Positions 53,065 through 62,433 of a stretch of 64,000 nucleotides of DNA are shown one piece after another. Every line of letters begins with the position of its first letter. Within the stretch, counting starts at the first letter, position 1. Source of the stretch: Spirosoma terrae (GTDB lineage Bacteria; Bacteroidota; Bacteroidia; Cytophagales; Spirosomataceae); assembly GCF_010435915.1 (NCBI RefSeq), contig NZ_JAAFZH010000004.1:248001-312000 (forward strand), read 5' to 3'. Below the pieces are notes generated by a model, which was not told the DNA's origin, ran no database searches, and was given only the letters and a program-made list of their open reading frames with translations. The translations under genes were made by a program, and so were the position numbers.

Positions 53065-53997
53065 ATGTCGCAAAAGCCCACATACTCGGATTATTTCCAG
53101 CTTCATTTCATCGTCCTTATCTGGGGGTTCACGGCAATTCTGGGAAAACTACTGGAACCCCTCGACTCATCTGCGGTCGTATTATTCAGAACGACGCTTG
53201 CCGTTTTAGGAATAGGAGTTGTTCTGAAAGTCCGCCAACAATCGATACAGGTATCGCCATCTGACCGCTGGCGACTGATAGCCACTGGCGGACTTATTGG
53301 TCTGCACTGGGTACTTTTTTTTGCCGCTGCCCGTCTGGCGAATGTTTCAGTGTGTCTGGCCGGTATGGCGACTAGCTCATTATGGGCCAGTTTGTTGGAA
53401 CCATTAATTTTAAAACGGAAAGTAGAACTGATTGAGGTTATTCTGGGAGGGGTCGTGATGGCCGGTTTGTACCTGATTTTTCAATTCGAATTCGATAAAG
53501 TAGCAGGTCTGATTGTTGCTATGCTAGCCGCAATGCTCTCTTCTCTTTTTACGATTATAAACAGTCGATTTACACAACGTTACGAAGCTTTAGTCATTTC
53601 CTTTTACGAGATGGCAGGCGCTTCTGTTGGTGCACTGGCGCTCTGGTTCGCATCACGTATGCTGACGCCCTATGACGCTACGTCGATGATTCAATACGTA
53701 CCCACTACACCCCTGCAATGGCTCTGGCTAATCATCCTGTCAATGGTATGCACCGTTTATGCTTATACGATCGGAGTGGGCCTTTTACGAAAATTTTCAC
53801 CCTATATGGCTGTCTTAACCGTAAATTTGGAGCCGGTATACGGAATTTTACTTGCTGTGCTGATTTTTGGTAACACCGAGCGTATGACAATCGGGTTCTA
53901 TTTAGGTACACTTGTTATTTTAGCTGCGGTAGTTGCTTATCCGCTTTGGAAAAATCGACCAGGTAAAACTAAAACCCAACTACCAACCCCGCTTTAA
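53065..53997 (+). CDS. EamA/DMT-family transporter
   Basis: Drug/metabolite exporter superfamily, 310 residues with ten predicted membrane helices and two EamA repeats (about 10-140 and 155-295). Repeat-typical segments are FIVLIWGFTAILGKLLEPLDSSAVVLFRTTLA and the closing LTVNLEPVYGILLAVLIFGNTERMTIGFYLGTLVILAAV. Substrate unknown. Lies between the LptF-like gene and a membrane protein gene, 54 and 10 bases from them, so part of the same transcript is likely. Confidence 0.93.
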   Translation: MSQKPTYSDYFQLHFIVLIWGFTAILGKLLEPLDSSAVVLFRTTLAVLGIGVVLKVRQQSIQVSPSDRWRLIATGGLIGLHWVLFFAAARLANVSVCLAGMATSSLWASLLEPLILKRKVELIEVILGGVVMAGLYLIFQFEFDKVAGLIVAMLAAMLSSLFTIINSRFTQRYEALVISFYEMAGASVGALALWFASRMLTPYDATSMIQYVPTTPLQWLWLIILSMVCTVYAYTIGVGLLRKFSPYMAVLTVNLEPVYGILLAVLIFGNTERMTIGFYLGTLVILAAVVAYPLWKNRPGKTKTQLPTPL

Positions 53998-54007
53998 TTG
54001 CACTTTC

Positions 54008-55423
54008 ATGAGCATTTCTTCGCCATTAGCGCGTTCTGTTACGTTTCTGTTTCTTGTCTTATCAGTGGCAGCGGCCTTGCCGTTGGTAGCCTTATCGTTT
54101 TACAATCACCCATCGCCTACCGACGACTACTGTTTCGCCAATACGTCTATTCACTATGGATTCTGGCAATCGCAGCAGATTTATTATAATGGATGGAGTG
54201 GCCGATTCTTCCATAATTTCCTTGTTCATGGTAGCCCGCTCATTTTTGGCTGGTATGAGGGGTATAAAATTTACCCCATTGTATTACTAGTCCTTTTGAT
54301 GCTGGCATTTTATGCCTTCAGTAGCCAATGGCTCCATGATTCATTTGACCGTACGACTAAAGTTGGTCTGGCTGCCGCTTTATTTGTTAGCTTCATTACA
54401 ACCTTAGCCAGTGTGCCGGAATATATGTACTGGTACGCAGGTATGGCCTGTTACAGTCTTTCCACTGTCTTCCTGTTATTTCTGCTCGCGACGTTACTAA
54501 TCCACCAACGCCGTGGGTTCAGCTGGCAGTCGGGCTATTTGTTGCTGGAGAGCTTCTTTCTGGTCTGCATCATAGGGTCGAGTGAAACGGGTATGGTGAT
54601 GGCCATGTCGGTACTGGCTATGATTGCCTTCGGAGAGTTCCTGCTACGTCGTAAACTTTCTTTTACCATACTCATCCTGTTACTGGTAGGAGCTATTAGC
54701 TCTTACTATCTAGTCACAGCGCCAGGCAATGCGATTCGAATGAGTGGCAACCCTAACAGTGCCAATATTCCCCTAACGGTTCTTTCGTCGTTACGTTTCT
54801 CGTTCGGCTACTTCACCCGCCAGTTGTTTAGTACGCCTTTGCTGCCGTTGTCGTTATTGTATATCCCAATTGCTTATCAGCTTACGGCTAAACGGCCGCT
54901 CCCAGCCTATTTACGTATTCACCCGCTATTAGGAATTGCCCACGGCTTAGCGACAGTCTTTACGTTAATCTCGCTCCACTTCTACGGAGTCGGCGTAGCA
55001 CCTGCTTTTCGGCTTATCAATATTATCAATCTGGTATTCTGGCTTAGTTGGGGGTACAATTTAACCTTGCTCGTCATTGCTTTCCGGACACGCTTAAATC
55101 CCGCATTTTGGACTAAATATGCCCTTCCAATTGTAGCTGTTTCGCTGTTTTTGACAGGCTTATCGGCCGCGTTCGGCCCCGAAATTTCCCTCACGTACGG
55201 CGATTGGTTAAGCGGCCGTGCAAAACAATACGACATGGCAATGCAGGATCGCTATAAACTAATGGCTCAGTCGGGAGACGCTTCGGTACTGGTAGCCCCC
55301 CTACCGGTCTATCCAGCATCGATGTTTATCGAAGACATAAAAAACAATCCGCAGCATCTATGGAACCGTTGCTGGGCCGATTATTACCATAAAAAAGCCA
55401 TTGTTTTGAAAGATTCTCTGTAG
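54008..55423 (+). CDS. Polytopic membrane protein, DUF6056-like
   Basis: A 471-residue integral membrane protein with about eleven hydrophobic helices. ATG 54008 is used; the longer frame overlaps the EamA gene. The loop after helix 1, SFYNHPSPTDDYCFANTSIHYGFWQSQQIYYNGWSGRFFHNFL, resembles the first periplasmic loop of DUF6056 and GT-C-type glycosyltransferases, where acidic residues bind lipid-linked sugar. No exact enzyme can be named. First gene of a run of membrane and glycosyltransferase genes extending to 62 kb. Confidence 0.65.
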   Translation: MSISSPLARSVTFLFLVLSVAAALPLVALSFYNHPSPTDDYCFANTSIHYGFWQSQQIYYNGWSGRFFHNFLVHGSPLIFGWYEGYKIYPIVLLVLLMLAFYAFSSQWLHDSFDRTTKVGLAAALFVSFITTLASVPEYMYWYAGMACYSLSTVFLLFLLATLLIHQRRGFSWQSGYLLLESFFLVCIIGSSETGMVMAMSVLAMIAFGEFLLRRKLSFTILILLLVGAISSYYLVTAPGNAIRMSGNPNSANIPLTVLSSLRFSFGYFTRQLFSTPLLPLSLLYIPIAYQLTAKRPLPAYLRIHPLLGIAHGLATVFTLISLHFYGVGVAPAFRLINIINLVFWLSWGYNLTLLVIAFRTRLNPAFWTKYALPIVAVSLFLTGLSAAFGPEISLTYGDWLSGRAKQYDMAMQDRYKLMAQSGDASVLVAPLPVYPASMFIEDIKNNPQHLWNRCWADYYHKKAIVLKDSL

Positions 55424-55579
55424 TTAAATAGAAATTCGCCTTTTTAGCGCATTGGTCAGTTGAAGCCAAAGACGGTAACGCCACTTAATCAATAAACTTT
55501 TCTACCTTCGTTAACTAATCCTCCACAACTAACCTCCTCCTAATTATGAACCTAATCAGCGATTAGTAGTTTTGAGTTT

Positions 55580-56317
55580 ATGTCTTCAGTTTGTATTATA
55601 GTGCCTTGCTACAACGAAGCAGGCAGATTACCCGTAGATGCTTTTCTTTCTTATATCCAACAAATTCCTGATGTAAATTTCTGTTTTGTCAACGATGGAA
55701 GTACTGACAAAACTAACTTTATACTGGAGGACATGCGCAATCAATTCCCCGATCGAATTGATGTCCAGACACTTCCGTCTAATAAAGGAAAAGCAAGCGC
55801 CGTACAGTCTGGCATGTTAGTATCCGTATCTAAATCATTTGATTATATCGGTTTTTTCGACGCCGATTTAGCTACTCCGCTAAACGCCATTAAGGATTTG
55901 ACGCGCACGCTCGACAACAATCCAGCACTAGACCTGGTGATGGGTTCCCGAATCAAACATCTAGGTATGGACATTCGGAGGAATCCCTTACGACATTATG
56001 TTGGTCGAATTATAGCTACTGTAATCAGCAACATTCTCAAGTTGCCGGTTTATGATACCCAATGTGGCGCCAAAGTATTTCGCTCTGGTGTCGTGGGCCA
56101 CCTGTTTCGGGATCCTTTTGTTAGCCCCTGGCTCTTCGATGTGGAAATTCTGGCAAGACTTATTCAATACAGAGGTCGTCCAAACGTGCTGAGTCATGTT
56201 GTTGAACAACCCCTTAAGCAATGGATTGAGCAAAGCGACTCCCGTATCAGTTCTGATTACATTTCTAAAATTTGGTACGAACTGTATCGAATTCAACGCA
56301 CTTATAGACACGTATGA
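55580..56317 (+). CDS. GT2 glycosyltransferase, polyprenyl-phosphate glucosyltransferase-like
   Basis: A 245-residue cytoplasmic-face GT-A enzyme without membrane helices. Motifs: IIVPCYNEAGRLP, FCFVNDGSTDKTN, NKGKASAVQSGML, the metal-binding DADLATP (DxD-like), and MGSRIKHLGMDIRRNPLRHYVGRIIATVISNILKLPVYDTQCGAKVFR, typical of the ALG5-type dolichyl-phosphate glucosyltransferase branch. It makes a polyprenyl-phosphate sugar that membrane GT-C enzymes use, and the next gene is such a candidate; the two overlap by four bases. Confidence 0.9.
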   Translation: MSSVCIIVPCYNEAGRLPVDAFLSYIQQIPDVNFCFVNDGSTDKTNFILEDMRNQFPDRIDVQTLPSNKGKASAVQSGMLVSVSKSFDYIGFFDADLATPLNAIKDLTRTLDNNPALDLVMGSRIKHLGMDIRRNPLRHYVGRIIATVISNILKLPVYDTQCGAKVFRSGVVGHLFRDPFVSPWLFDVEILARLIQYRGRPNVLSHVVEQPLKQWIEQSDSRISSDYISKIWYELYRIQRTYRHV

Positions 56318-57999
56318 CTTATTTGTACCGACTACTGGCATCATCATCTCTGACAAAATTTTTATTGCTGCTGCCTATTGCCGGTTTCTTCATTTATTTT
56401 TTTACCCTGCGTTATAATATTCCGTGGTTCGACGACTACGAGAATATTCCCTATTTCCTGAATCGATTTTTACAGGCACCATCATTCAGCGAAAAGATGG
56501 CCGCCCTGTTTCGACCCAACAATGAACACCGTGTTGTCTACGCCAGACTCGTGGTTCTTGTTCAGTACTTTCTGACAGGAGGAATCAACTTTGGGAACTT
56601 AATGCTGTGGGGCAATGCGGGGCTGGTTCTAATGATTTGCCTGCTTTATTTTGCGTTATCCAAGCGGGAAAATAATTCGCAAAATGCACGGATCGGTCTG
56701 CTGGCAGCTCCCCTTCTGTTGTTTACGGCGCAAACGTACATCATGACGTTTACGGCCATATTTTCGCTCCAGTACCTGACAATCATCACCCTGGTGATGC
56801 TTACTCTTTTTGTGCTGGCAACCAACCGTCCACTTATGCTTGCCTTAGCCCTTGCCTTAGGGTTACTTAGCACCTTTAGTATGGGTAACGGCTTGCTGCT
56901 ATGGCCGTCAGGCGCTGCCATGCTTCTGATTCAGCGACGATGGAGCGCTCTGGGCATATGGATTGTGGTAGGCGCTTTAGGGGGTTATCTATACTTCCTG
57001 GGCTATCCAGTACAGCAGGGTAATGCCCAGGGTTTCAGCTATATTCTTCAACATCCTTTTCAAACAATAGCTGGCTTTCTAATTTTTGCGGGTAGCCCTT
57101 TCGACCTGTTCCCTACTCTTCCCGAAAAACACCGGTACTATTTACCTTTTCTGGCAGGGTTGATTTTAGTAACCGGTCTCGGTTACTGGTTTTTCAAGAT
57201 TCTATTTCGTTCCAGAAAAAATACATTGTTTTTCGAAACGTTTGTTTTTGGCTGTCTTCTGTTCCTGCTGGTCAACATTGGACTCATTGCTTTTTTCCGG
57301 ATACGCTTCTACTTCGGTATGGTTATTCATATACCGTACCGAATTTATGCCCTGGCACTCTGGGCGGTTGCCAGTCTGGTACTTTTCGATCAATTATCGA
57401 CCAGGTTGCGGCCCAAAATCTGGCCAGCCGTATGGTTATTGTTTGTTCTGGTTAACGTAATTAGCTATTATACATACGTACCAGAGGCTATCGAACGAAG
57501 AAAACACATGCAGGGCCAAGTCTTCAACCAGCGGGAAAGCCATATCGGTCTTGGTGGTACCCGCAACTCAAACCTAGGCGATTACATTGATTCTCTCACC
57601 ATGCTAATGGCCAAAAAGGATTGGTATCACCTACCCGATCCAGCCATTACGCCCGACGAACATAAAGTAAAAGCGCCCGTCAGTACGACCACAGCAACCA
57701 CAACGTTAGCTATAAGACGGCAGGGCGACTACATTATTGCGACGAGTAACGAACCAGATTATAAGGTTGGTTTGAATACCGCTACGTATCTGATTATGAA
57801 ATCGGACAGTCTGGTTTATTTGCTGTTTGCAGCGCCCAAACGTCCCCTTACAATTAACCCATGGCGCATAGAACCCGGCTTTTCGACCCCTATGCCTATT
57901 TATATCATGCAGACTGGTCGTTATCGATTAGGGCTACTCCGAACGTACCCCGATCATACTGATATTCAGTTTGGTAATCAATGGGTTGATGTGCCATGA
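56314..57999 (+). CDS. Large polytopic membrane protein, candidate GT-C enzyme
   Basis: A 561-residue protein with about eleven membrane helices (residues 12-400) and a soluble C-terminal domain of about 150 residues (from RRKHMQGQVFNQRESHIGLGG). The first loop, LRYNIPWFDDYENIPYFLNRF, has an acidic pair (DD) after helix 1, as in GT-C transferases. Overlap with the preceding glycosyltransferase implies coupled translation and a shared pathway: polyprenyl-linked sugar made by one, transferred by the other. The acceptor is unknown. No close family recognised. Confidence 0.65.
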   Translation: MTYLYRLLASSSLTKFLLLLPIAGFFIYFFTLRYNIPWFDDYENIPYFLNRFLQAPSFSEKMAALFRPNNEHRVVYARLVVLVQYFLTGGINFGNLMLWGNAGLVLMICLLYFALSKRENNSQNARIGLLAAPLLLFTAQTYIMTFTAIFSLQYLTIITLVMLTLFVLATNRPLMLALALALGLLSTFSMGNGLLLWPSGAAMLLIQRRWSALGIWIVVGALGGYLYFLGYPVQQGNAQGFSYILQHPFQTIAGFLIFAGSPFDLFPTLPEKHRYYLPFLAGLILVTGLGYWFFKILFRSRKNTLFFETFVFGCLLFLLVNIGLIAFFRIRFYFGMVIHIPYRIYALALWAVASLVLFDQLSTRLRPKIWPAVWLLFVLVNVISYYTYVPEAIERRKHMQGQVFNQRESHIGLGGTRNSNLGDYIDSLTMLMAKKDWYHLPDPAITPDEHKVKAPVSTTTATTTLAIRRQGDYIIATSNEPDYKVGLNTATYLIMKSDSLVYLLFAAPKRPLTINPWRIEPGFSTPMPIYIMQTGRYRLGLLRTYPDHTDIQFGNQWVDVP

Positions 58000-58071
58000 T
58001 GAGATTCATTAGCAAACGCGATGTGCTATACGCTAAGTCGTCCGGTCGTTTTTTAGGATAATACCCTATTT

Positions 58072-59064
58072 TTGCCGCTCAAACCTCCCATTACGTTGGC
58101 TAATACACCCCATTCACTACCTGATCGGATAAACGTTGTCATTCCACTTTTTAATGATTGGCTGGCTGTTGGCCTGCTGTTAGAGCGAATTCAATCTGTG
58201 GTTGACGAACCTATACGTAGTCGTCTTGCTTTTTTGATTGTCGACGATTGCTCCGCTATCAATTACGAAACGTTGCCGACGGGCATTGGTCAATCGCTGT
58301 CCATTCTTAGGCTTTACCGCAATGTTGGTCATCAGAAAGCGATTGCGCTCGGTCTGGCTTATCTAGCCGATCAGCCCGATCAGCATCCGACTATAGTTAT
58401 GGATTCGGATGGCGAAGATCGGCCGGAAGATATCGGCAAGCTCGTACAACGTAGCGTCGAGCAACCGGGTCATGTCGTATTTGCTCATCGCTCTAAACGC
58501 CACGAAAGCCTGGTATTCCGTTCGTTTTATATAGTTTACAAATCCGTCTTTCGGCTACTTACCGGCAAAGTCATTACGTTCGGGAATTTCAGTCTGGTCC
58601 CAGCTACCCAGCTGCGAAAACTGGCGCATGTTTCTGAAATCTGGAATAATTATCCGGGAGGTGTTATTCGTTCCCGTTTGCCTTATACAGCCATTCCACT
58701 GGAACGAGGTCGTCGGCTGGCTGGCGAATCAAAAATGAACTTTGTTTCATTGGTTCTACATGGTCTGAGTGCCGTATCGGTGCTGATTGATACGACCGCT
58801 GTTCGGCTCGCGTTATTTTGCGTGTTGATGGTCGTTGTGTCGATTTTTGGTATTGGTATACTGATGTATTTGAAGTTCTTTACCAACACATCCATTCCTG
58901 GCTGGACCAGTTATTTAACAACGTCGTTCCTGATCGTCATTTTACAGGCGTTTCTTATTTCATTACTGCTGGTATTTATTGTGCTTTCTTACAGAATTCA
59001 GCCACAGTTTGTACCCGCCCGTCAGTTCAAGGATTTTATTGAACGCCTTGAAAAAGTATATTAA
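58072..59064 (+). CDS. GT2 glycosyltransferase with C-terminal membrane helices (GtrB-like)
   Basis: A 330-residue transferase: GT-A domain (about 17-235; VVIPLFNDWLAVGLLLERIQ, FLIVDDCSAIN, NVGHQKAIALGLAYL, and VMDSDGEDRPEDIGKLV with the DxD) then two membrane helices (about 245-320), the layout of GtrB or polyisoprenyl-phosphate hexose synthases. The start is a TTG at 58072 or 58096; no in-frame ATG precedes the first motif. The product would be a bactoprenol-linked sugar for surface-glycan decoration. Confidence 0.88.
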   Translation: MPLKPPITLANTPHSLPDRINVVIPLFNDWLAVGLLLERIQSVVDEPIRSRLAFLIVDDCSAINYETLPTGIGQSLSILRLYRNVGHQKAIALGLAYLADQPDQHPTIVMDSDGEDRPEDIGKLVQRSVEQPGHVVFAHRSKRHESLVFRSFYIVYKSVFRLLTGKVITFGNFSLVPATQLRKLAHVSEIWNNYPGGVIRSRLPYTAIPLERGRRLAGESKMNFVSLVLHGLSAVSVLIDTTAVRLALFCVLMVVVSIFGIGILMYLKFFTNTSIPGWTSYLTTSFLIVILQAFLISLLLVFIVLSYRIQPQFVPARQFKDFIERLEKVY

Positions 59065-59154
59065 GCAGTGAGCTGATGCAGAGCTATTTTCGCCTTTGTA
59101 TCAATTTACTGAACACAACAACTAAAAATCACAAACCATAAACTTCATTGGTTT

Positions 59155-60447
59155 ATGCTTATTGTTTATATCAAAACAGCCGTTTCTGTTGCCCTGGGTC
59201 TCACCCTGCTGGGACTGTTATGGCAACGGTTAAGGGTAACAAAGCTGCTGCAGCAAACAGGAACCTGGGTTCTTGATGGCTGTTGGATCGTGCTACGTTT
59301 GCTTCCATTTATAGTAACGTATATTATTTTGGGCTATCAGCCGCAATCCGATGTCGCTACGTTCTATTACCCGATTGGGATGTCGGCGCTGGAAGGGGGC
59401 ATTCCCTATCGTGATGTCTACAGCTGCTATTCTCCCCTGTTTGGTTACTGGCTGGCACCGTTTCTGAGTTTATGGAGCGATATGCGCATGGTTGTTTTGG
59501 CCATGATGATTGTTGAATGGCTAGCCGTCCGGTTAACGTTCCGCTACTATCAGACGCAGGAAACACTGGGCGAACGGCTATTTAGGGGAGTGTTCTATTA
59601 TTTCCTGCCGCTGCCTTTCGTGATGTGCGTCTTTAGTGGGCAGGAGGACGTTATTTTATGGTTATTTGCGCTACTGGCTCTTCCACTTATGCCGTCCAGA
59701 CCGTTTGCAGCGGGTTTAGTACTGGGCCTGGGTATGCTGGCGACCAAAGCCGTTTTTGTGCTTTTACTGATTCCTGTCTGGTTACTAACCTTGTCCAATA
59801 GACAGGCCGCCATTCGATTTACAGCGGGGTTGGCAATTATCGGACTGCCAGTTGCACTCTTTATTTTCTGGAAAGCGGGGCCACTCTTTATTGAGCAGCA
59901 GTCGCACGAAGGAGATTGGCTAAAGGCTCCCAACTGGCGCTCCTTGTTGAACCCCATCTTGAGTGATGGGCTACGAGCCGCTTCCGGCATCTGGAAATGG
60001 GGAGGTCTTATTGTTACGTTATTTGTTATGCTGGCTGGTGTATGGCGCATCCGGGTCAAGCATGCGAACTGGCAGTATAAAGATTACATTCCCTTTATCT
60101 ATATACTCACCTACAGCATCATGAGTGTCGTTCAGCAAAATGCGATTAGCAACTATGCTTATCTGTTTATGCTACCGCTGATCTTCACGCTGACTGATTT
60201 CCGGCGCGTCTGGTACAGCGTTGGCCTGGTAGGCTTCAACATTCTGGCAGCCATTCACCCTTCATTGTGGTGGCGTCTTGGCCAGCCTTATTACGATCGG
60301 TTGTCGGCGTTTGGCGATCCAAAAGCTGCGCTGGAGTATCTGATCGAAATTTTAATTGTAATCGGTTTTATCTACTACGCCATTCAGGCCATGAACGCGC
60401 TCCGCAAATCCAAACGGATTTCGATGGCTAAGCCCTATGCTGTTTAA
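59155..60447 (+). CDS. Polytopic membrane protein, GT87-like candidate glycosyltransferase
   Basis: A 430-residue protein with about eleven membrane helices. The loop after helix 2, GYQPQSDVATFYYPIGMSALEGGIPYRDVYSCYSPLFGYWLAPF, matches the D-x-x-x-Y...GxxPYRD...Y.P pattern of GT87/DUF2029-type mannosyltransferases, with the acidic residue SDV as the likely catalytic one. It overlaps the MBOAT gene by 11 bases, so the two are translated together. Substrate unknown. Confidence 0.75.
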   Translation: MLIVYIKTAVSVALGLTLLGLLWQRLRVTKLLQQTGTWVLDGCWIVLRLLPFIVTYIILGYQPQSDVATFYYPIGMSALEGGIPYRDVYSCYSPLFGYWLAPFLSLWSDMRMVVLAMMIVEWLAVRLTFRYYQTQETLGERLFRGVFYYFLPLPFVMCVFSGQEDVILWLFALLALPLMPSRPFAAGLVLGLGMLATKAVFVLLLIPVWLLTLSNRQAAIRFTAGLAIIGLPVALFIFWKAGPLFIEQQSHEGDWLKAPNWRSLLNPILSDGLRAASGIWKWGGLIVTLFVMLAGVWRIRVKHANWQYKDYIPFIYILTYSIMSVVQQNAISNYAYLFMLPLIFTLTDFRRVWYSVGLVGFNILAAIHPSLWWRLGQPYYDRLSAFGDPKAALEYLIEILIVIGFIYYAIQAMNALRKSKRISMAKPYAV

Positions 60448-61969
60448 CTCTCTACAGTTTTTACTATTCTTCATTGTTGTCACCCTTGCCTACTTCGGGT
60501 TGAAATGGCGGGGGCGCTGGATACTGTTGTTGCTAGCCAGTTGCTACTTCTACATGGTATTCAAGCCTGCCTACATTCTCATCCTGCTGTTAACAATCGT
60601 CATTGATTACGTAGCAGGTATCTGGATTGAGAAATCGAGCGGCTCCACTCGACGATGGCTGCTGATTATATCCTTAGTAACGAATGTAGGTATACTGGCC
60701 TTTTTCAAATATCTGGGCTTCTTTACAGAGAACCTTTCCTGGTTTTTTGAGGCTATCAATATGCCGAGTGTGGCCGATCAGGTTTTCAATATCGGGAATC
60801 GACTGTTCATTAAAGTACTTCATTTTTTCGGCGAATACGGCGTTACGTCTTTTCGGGAAAATATGAGCATACTGCCCGTTGGCCTTTCATTCCACACGTT
60901 TCAGGCCATGAGTTATACCATTGAGGTATACCGTGGCAATCAGAAAGCCGAGCGTCATTTCGGTATTTATGCCCTGTATGTCATGTTCTATCCGCAGCTC
61001 GTTGCGGGTCCTATCGAGCGCCCTCAGAACGTATTGTGGCAGTTTCACAAGCGATTTCCTTATGATGCCGAGAATGTAAAGGCAGGTCTGATGCAGATGG
61101 CGTTCGGTTTTTTCAAAAAAGTTGTCATTGCCGACCGGCTGGCTATGCTGGTTGATTTTGCCTACGATAACCCATCTTCGCACAATGGCCTGACACTTTT
61201 GGCCGGAACTTTTTTCTATACGATTCAGATTTATTGCGACTTTTCGGGCTATTCAGATATTGCCATTGGTTCAGCCCGTGTCATGGGTTTTACGCTCATG
61301 GAAAACTTCCGGACGCCCTACATTGCGCAGTCTATTTCTGAGTTCTGGCGACGCTGGCATATCTCGCTGTCCACCTGGTTCCGGGATTATCTCTACATTC
61401 CACTGGGCGGTAACCGTAAGGGCGAGTTCCGGCAGTACGTCAACATGCTGATCGTTTTTCTGGCAAGTGGTCTGTGGCACGGGCCAAACTGGACGTATGT
61501 AATCTGGGGAGGATTAAATGGGTTTTATCAGGTTCTGGCCGTTCTGCGCGATAAATTACTGGCCCGACTTGGGTTTTCGTCTACTCCTCCGCGTATGGTA
61601 ACCTCGCCCGCCAGCGAACAACAGGCCAATCGCTCGCCTATTCGGGTGGTCGTTAACGTACTGATCACGTTTGTGCTCATTATGCTGACCTGGGTTTTCT
61701 TCCGGGCCAGAAGTGTACACGACGCCTTTGTGATACTCCAGCGTATTGCTACGTTGTCGCCCAGCGACACGATTGATAGTCCAATGAACACAACCGAAAT
61801 GTGGTTTAGCCTCTTTCTGATCGTGTTCCTGCTGGTGAAAGAGTACTTCTATTTGTACATACCGACCCGTAACACCAAGGTATTCGCTGTCTTGTTTGTA
61901 CTCATTACGTTCGTTACGTATCTGTTTGGCGTCTTCTCGTCAAACCAGTTTATTTATTTTCAGTTCTGA
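60437..61969 (+). CDS. MBOAT-family O-acyltransferase (AlgI-like)
   Basis: Membrane O-acyltransferase of 510 residues with about eleven helices. AlgI-type motifs: GLSFHTFQAMSYTIEVYRG, YPQLVAGPIERPQNV, FWRRWHISLSTWFRDYLYIPLGGNR and the catalytic histidine in LASGLWHGPNWTYVIWGG. In known systems it transfers acetyl groups across the membrane to a polysaccharide, working with a periplasmic AlgJ/DltD-type partner; no partner is visible here. Probably decorates the glycan made by the neighbouring transferases. Confidence 0.95.
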   Translation: MLFNSLQFLLFFIVVTLAYFGLKWRGRWILLLLASCYFYMVFKPAYILILLLTIVIDYVAGIWIEKSSGSTRRWLLIISLVTNVGILAFFKYLGFFTENLSWFFEAINMPSVADQVFNIGNRLFIKVLHFFGEYGVTSFRENMSILPVGLSFHTFQAMSYTIEVYRGNQKAERHFGIYALYVMFYPQLVAGPIERPQNVLWQFHKRFPYDAENVKAGLMQMAFGFFKKVVIADRLAMLVDFAYDNPSSHNGLTLLAGTFFYTIQIYCDFSGYSDIAIGSARVMGFTLMENFRTPYIAQSISEFWRRWHISLSTWFRDYLYIPLGGNRKGEFRQYVNMLIVFLASGLWHGPNWTYVIWGGLNGFYQVLAVLRDKLLARLGFSSTPPRMVTSPASEQQANRSPIRVVVNVLITFVLIMLTWVFFRARSVHDAFVILQRIATLSPSDTIDSPMNTTEMWFSLFLIVFLLVKEYFYLYIPTRNTKVFAVLFVLITFVTYLFGVFSSNQFIYFQF

Positions 61970-62034
61970 TAACCTACGTAGCATTACAACCCAAAGCCCT
62001 GAAATAGACTCTTCTGCTCATAACCGAATGGATT

Positions 62035-62328
62035 ATGCGCAGTTTACTATCCTTATTAACGTTTATTTTAACGACTGGCTGCCAGTTCATTAAACCAAAA
62101 GAAGAACCAGCCGTTCTCTATCACCCAGAAATTAGTACTATGTGCTCTTGCTGTGGTGGTTGGGTAGTCCGGGTTGGTTCAACCAACTACCGAACTCATT
62201 CAGACATACCCGATACGTATTCCAAAGTGGATAGTACAAATGTGCTAATACGTTACCAGAAAGATGATAGCCCTTGCGGAAAAGCCATGTCTGATCTAAT
62301 AACCTTGCGTTCACTTCGCAAGCGATAA
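62035..62328 (+). CDS. Small cysteine-rich lipoprotein, unknown
   Basis: A 97-residue protein with lipobox LTTGC (signal 1-15) and a short mature part with the striking MCSCCGGWVVRVG, followed by a single further Cys (SPCGK). The CxCC cluster could bind a metal or form disulfides. Similar small lipoproteins with CSCCGGW exist in Bacteroidota in my recollection, but no function is known. It lies 65 bases after the MBOAT gene on the same strand. Confidence 0.7.
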   Translation: MRSLLSLLTFILTTGCQFIKPKEEPAVLYHPEISTMCSCCGGWVVRVGSTNYRTHSDIPDTYSKVDSTNVLIRYQKDDSPCGKAMSDLITLRSLRKR

Positions 62329-62381
62329 ACCGATCAGGGCATTGGCCATTTCAATACATATATTTCTGCTAGTACACTATA

Positions 62382-62410
62382 AAAGCCGCTCACCAGAGGC
62401 AAGCGGCTTT
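62382..62410 (-). terminator. Terminator of the GMC oxidoreductase gene
   Basis: AAAGCCGCT (62382-62390) pairs with AGCGGCTTT (62402-62410), loop 11 bases. On the minus strand a short U run follows. It also separates the small lipoprotein gene from the convergent oxidoreductase gene. Confidence 0.75.
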
Positions 62411-62433
62411 CTGCATTAACTATGTTTTGTTTT

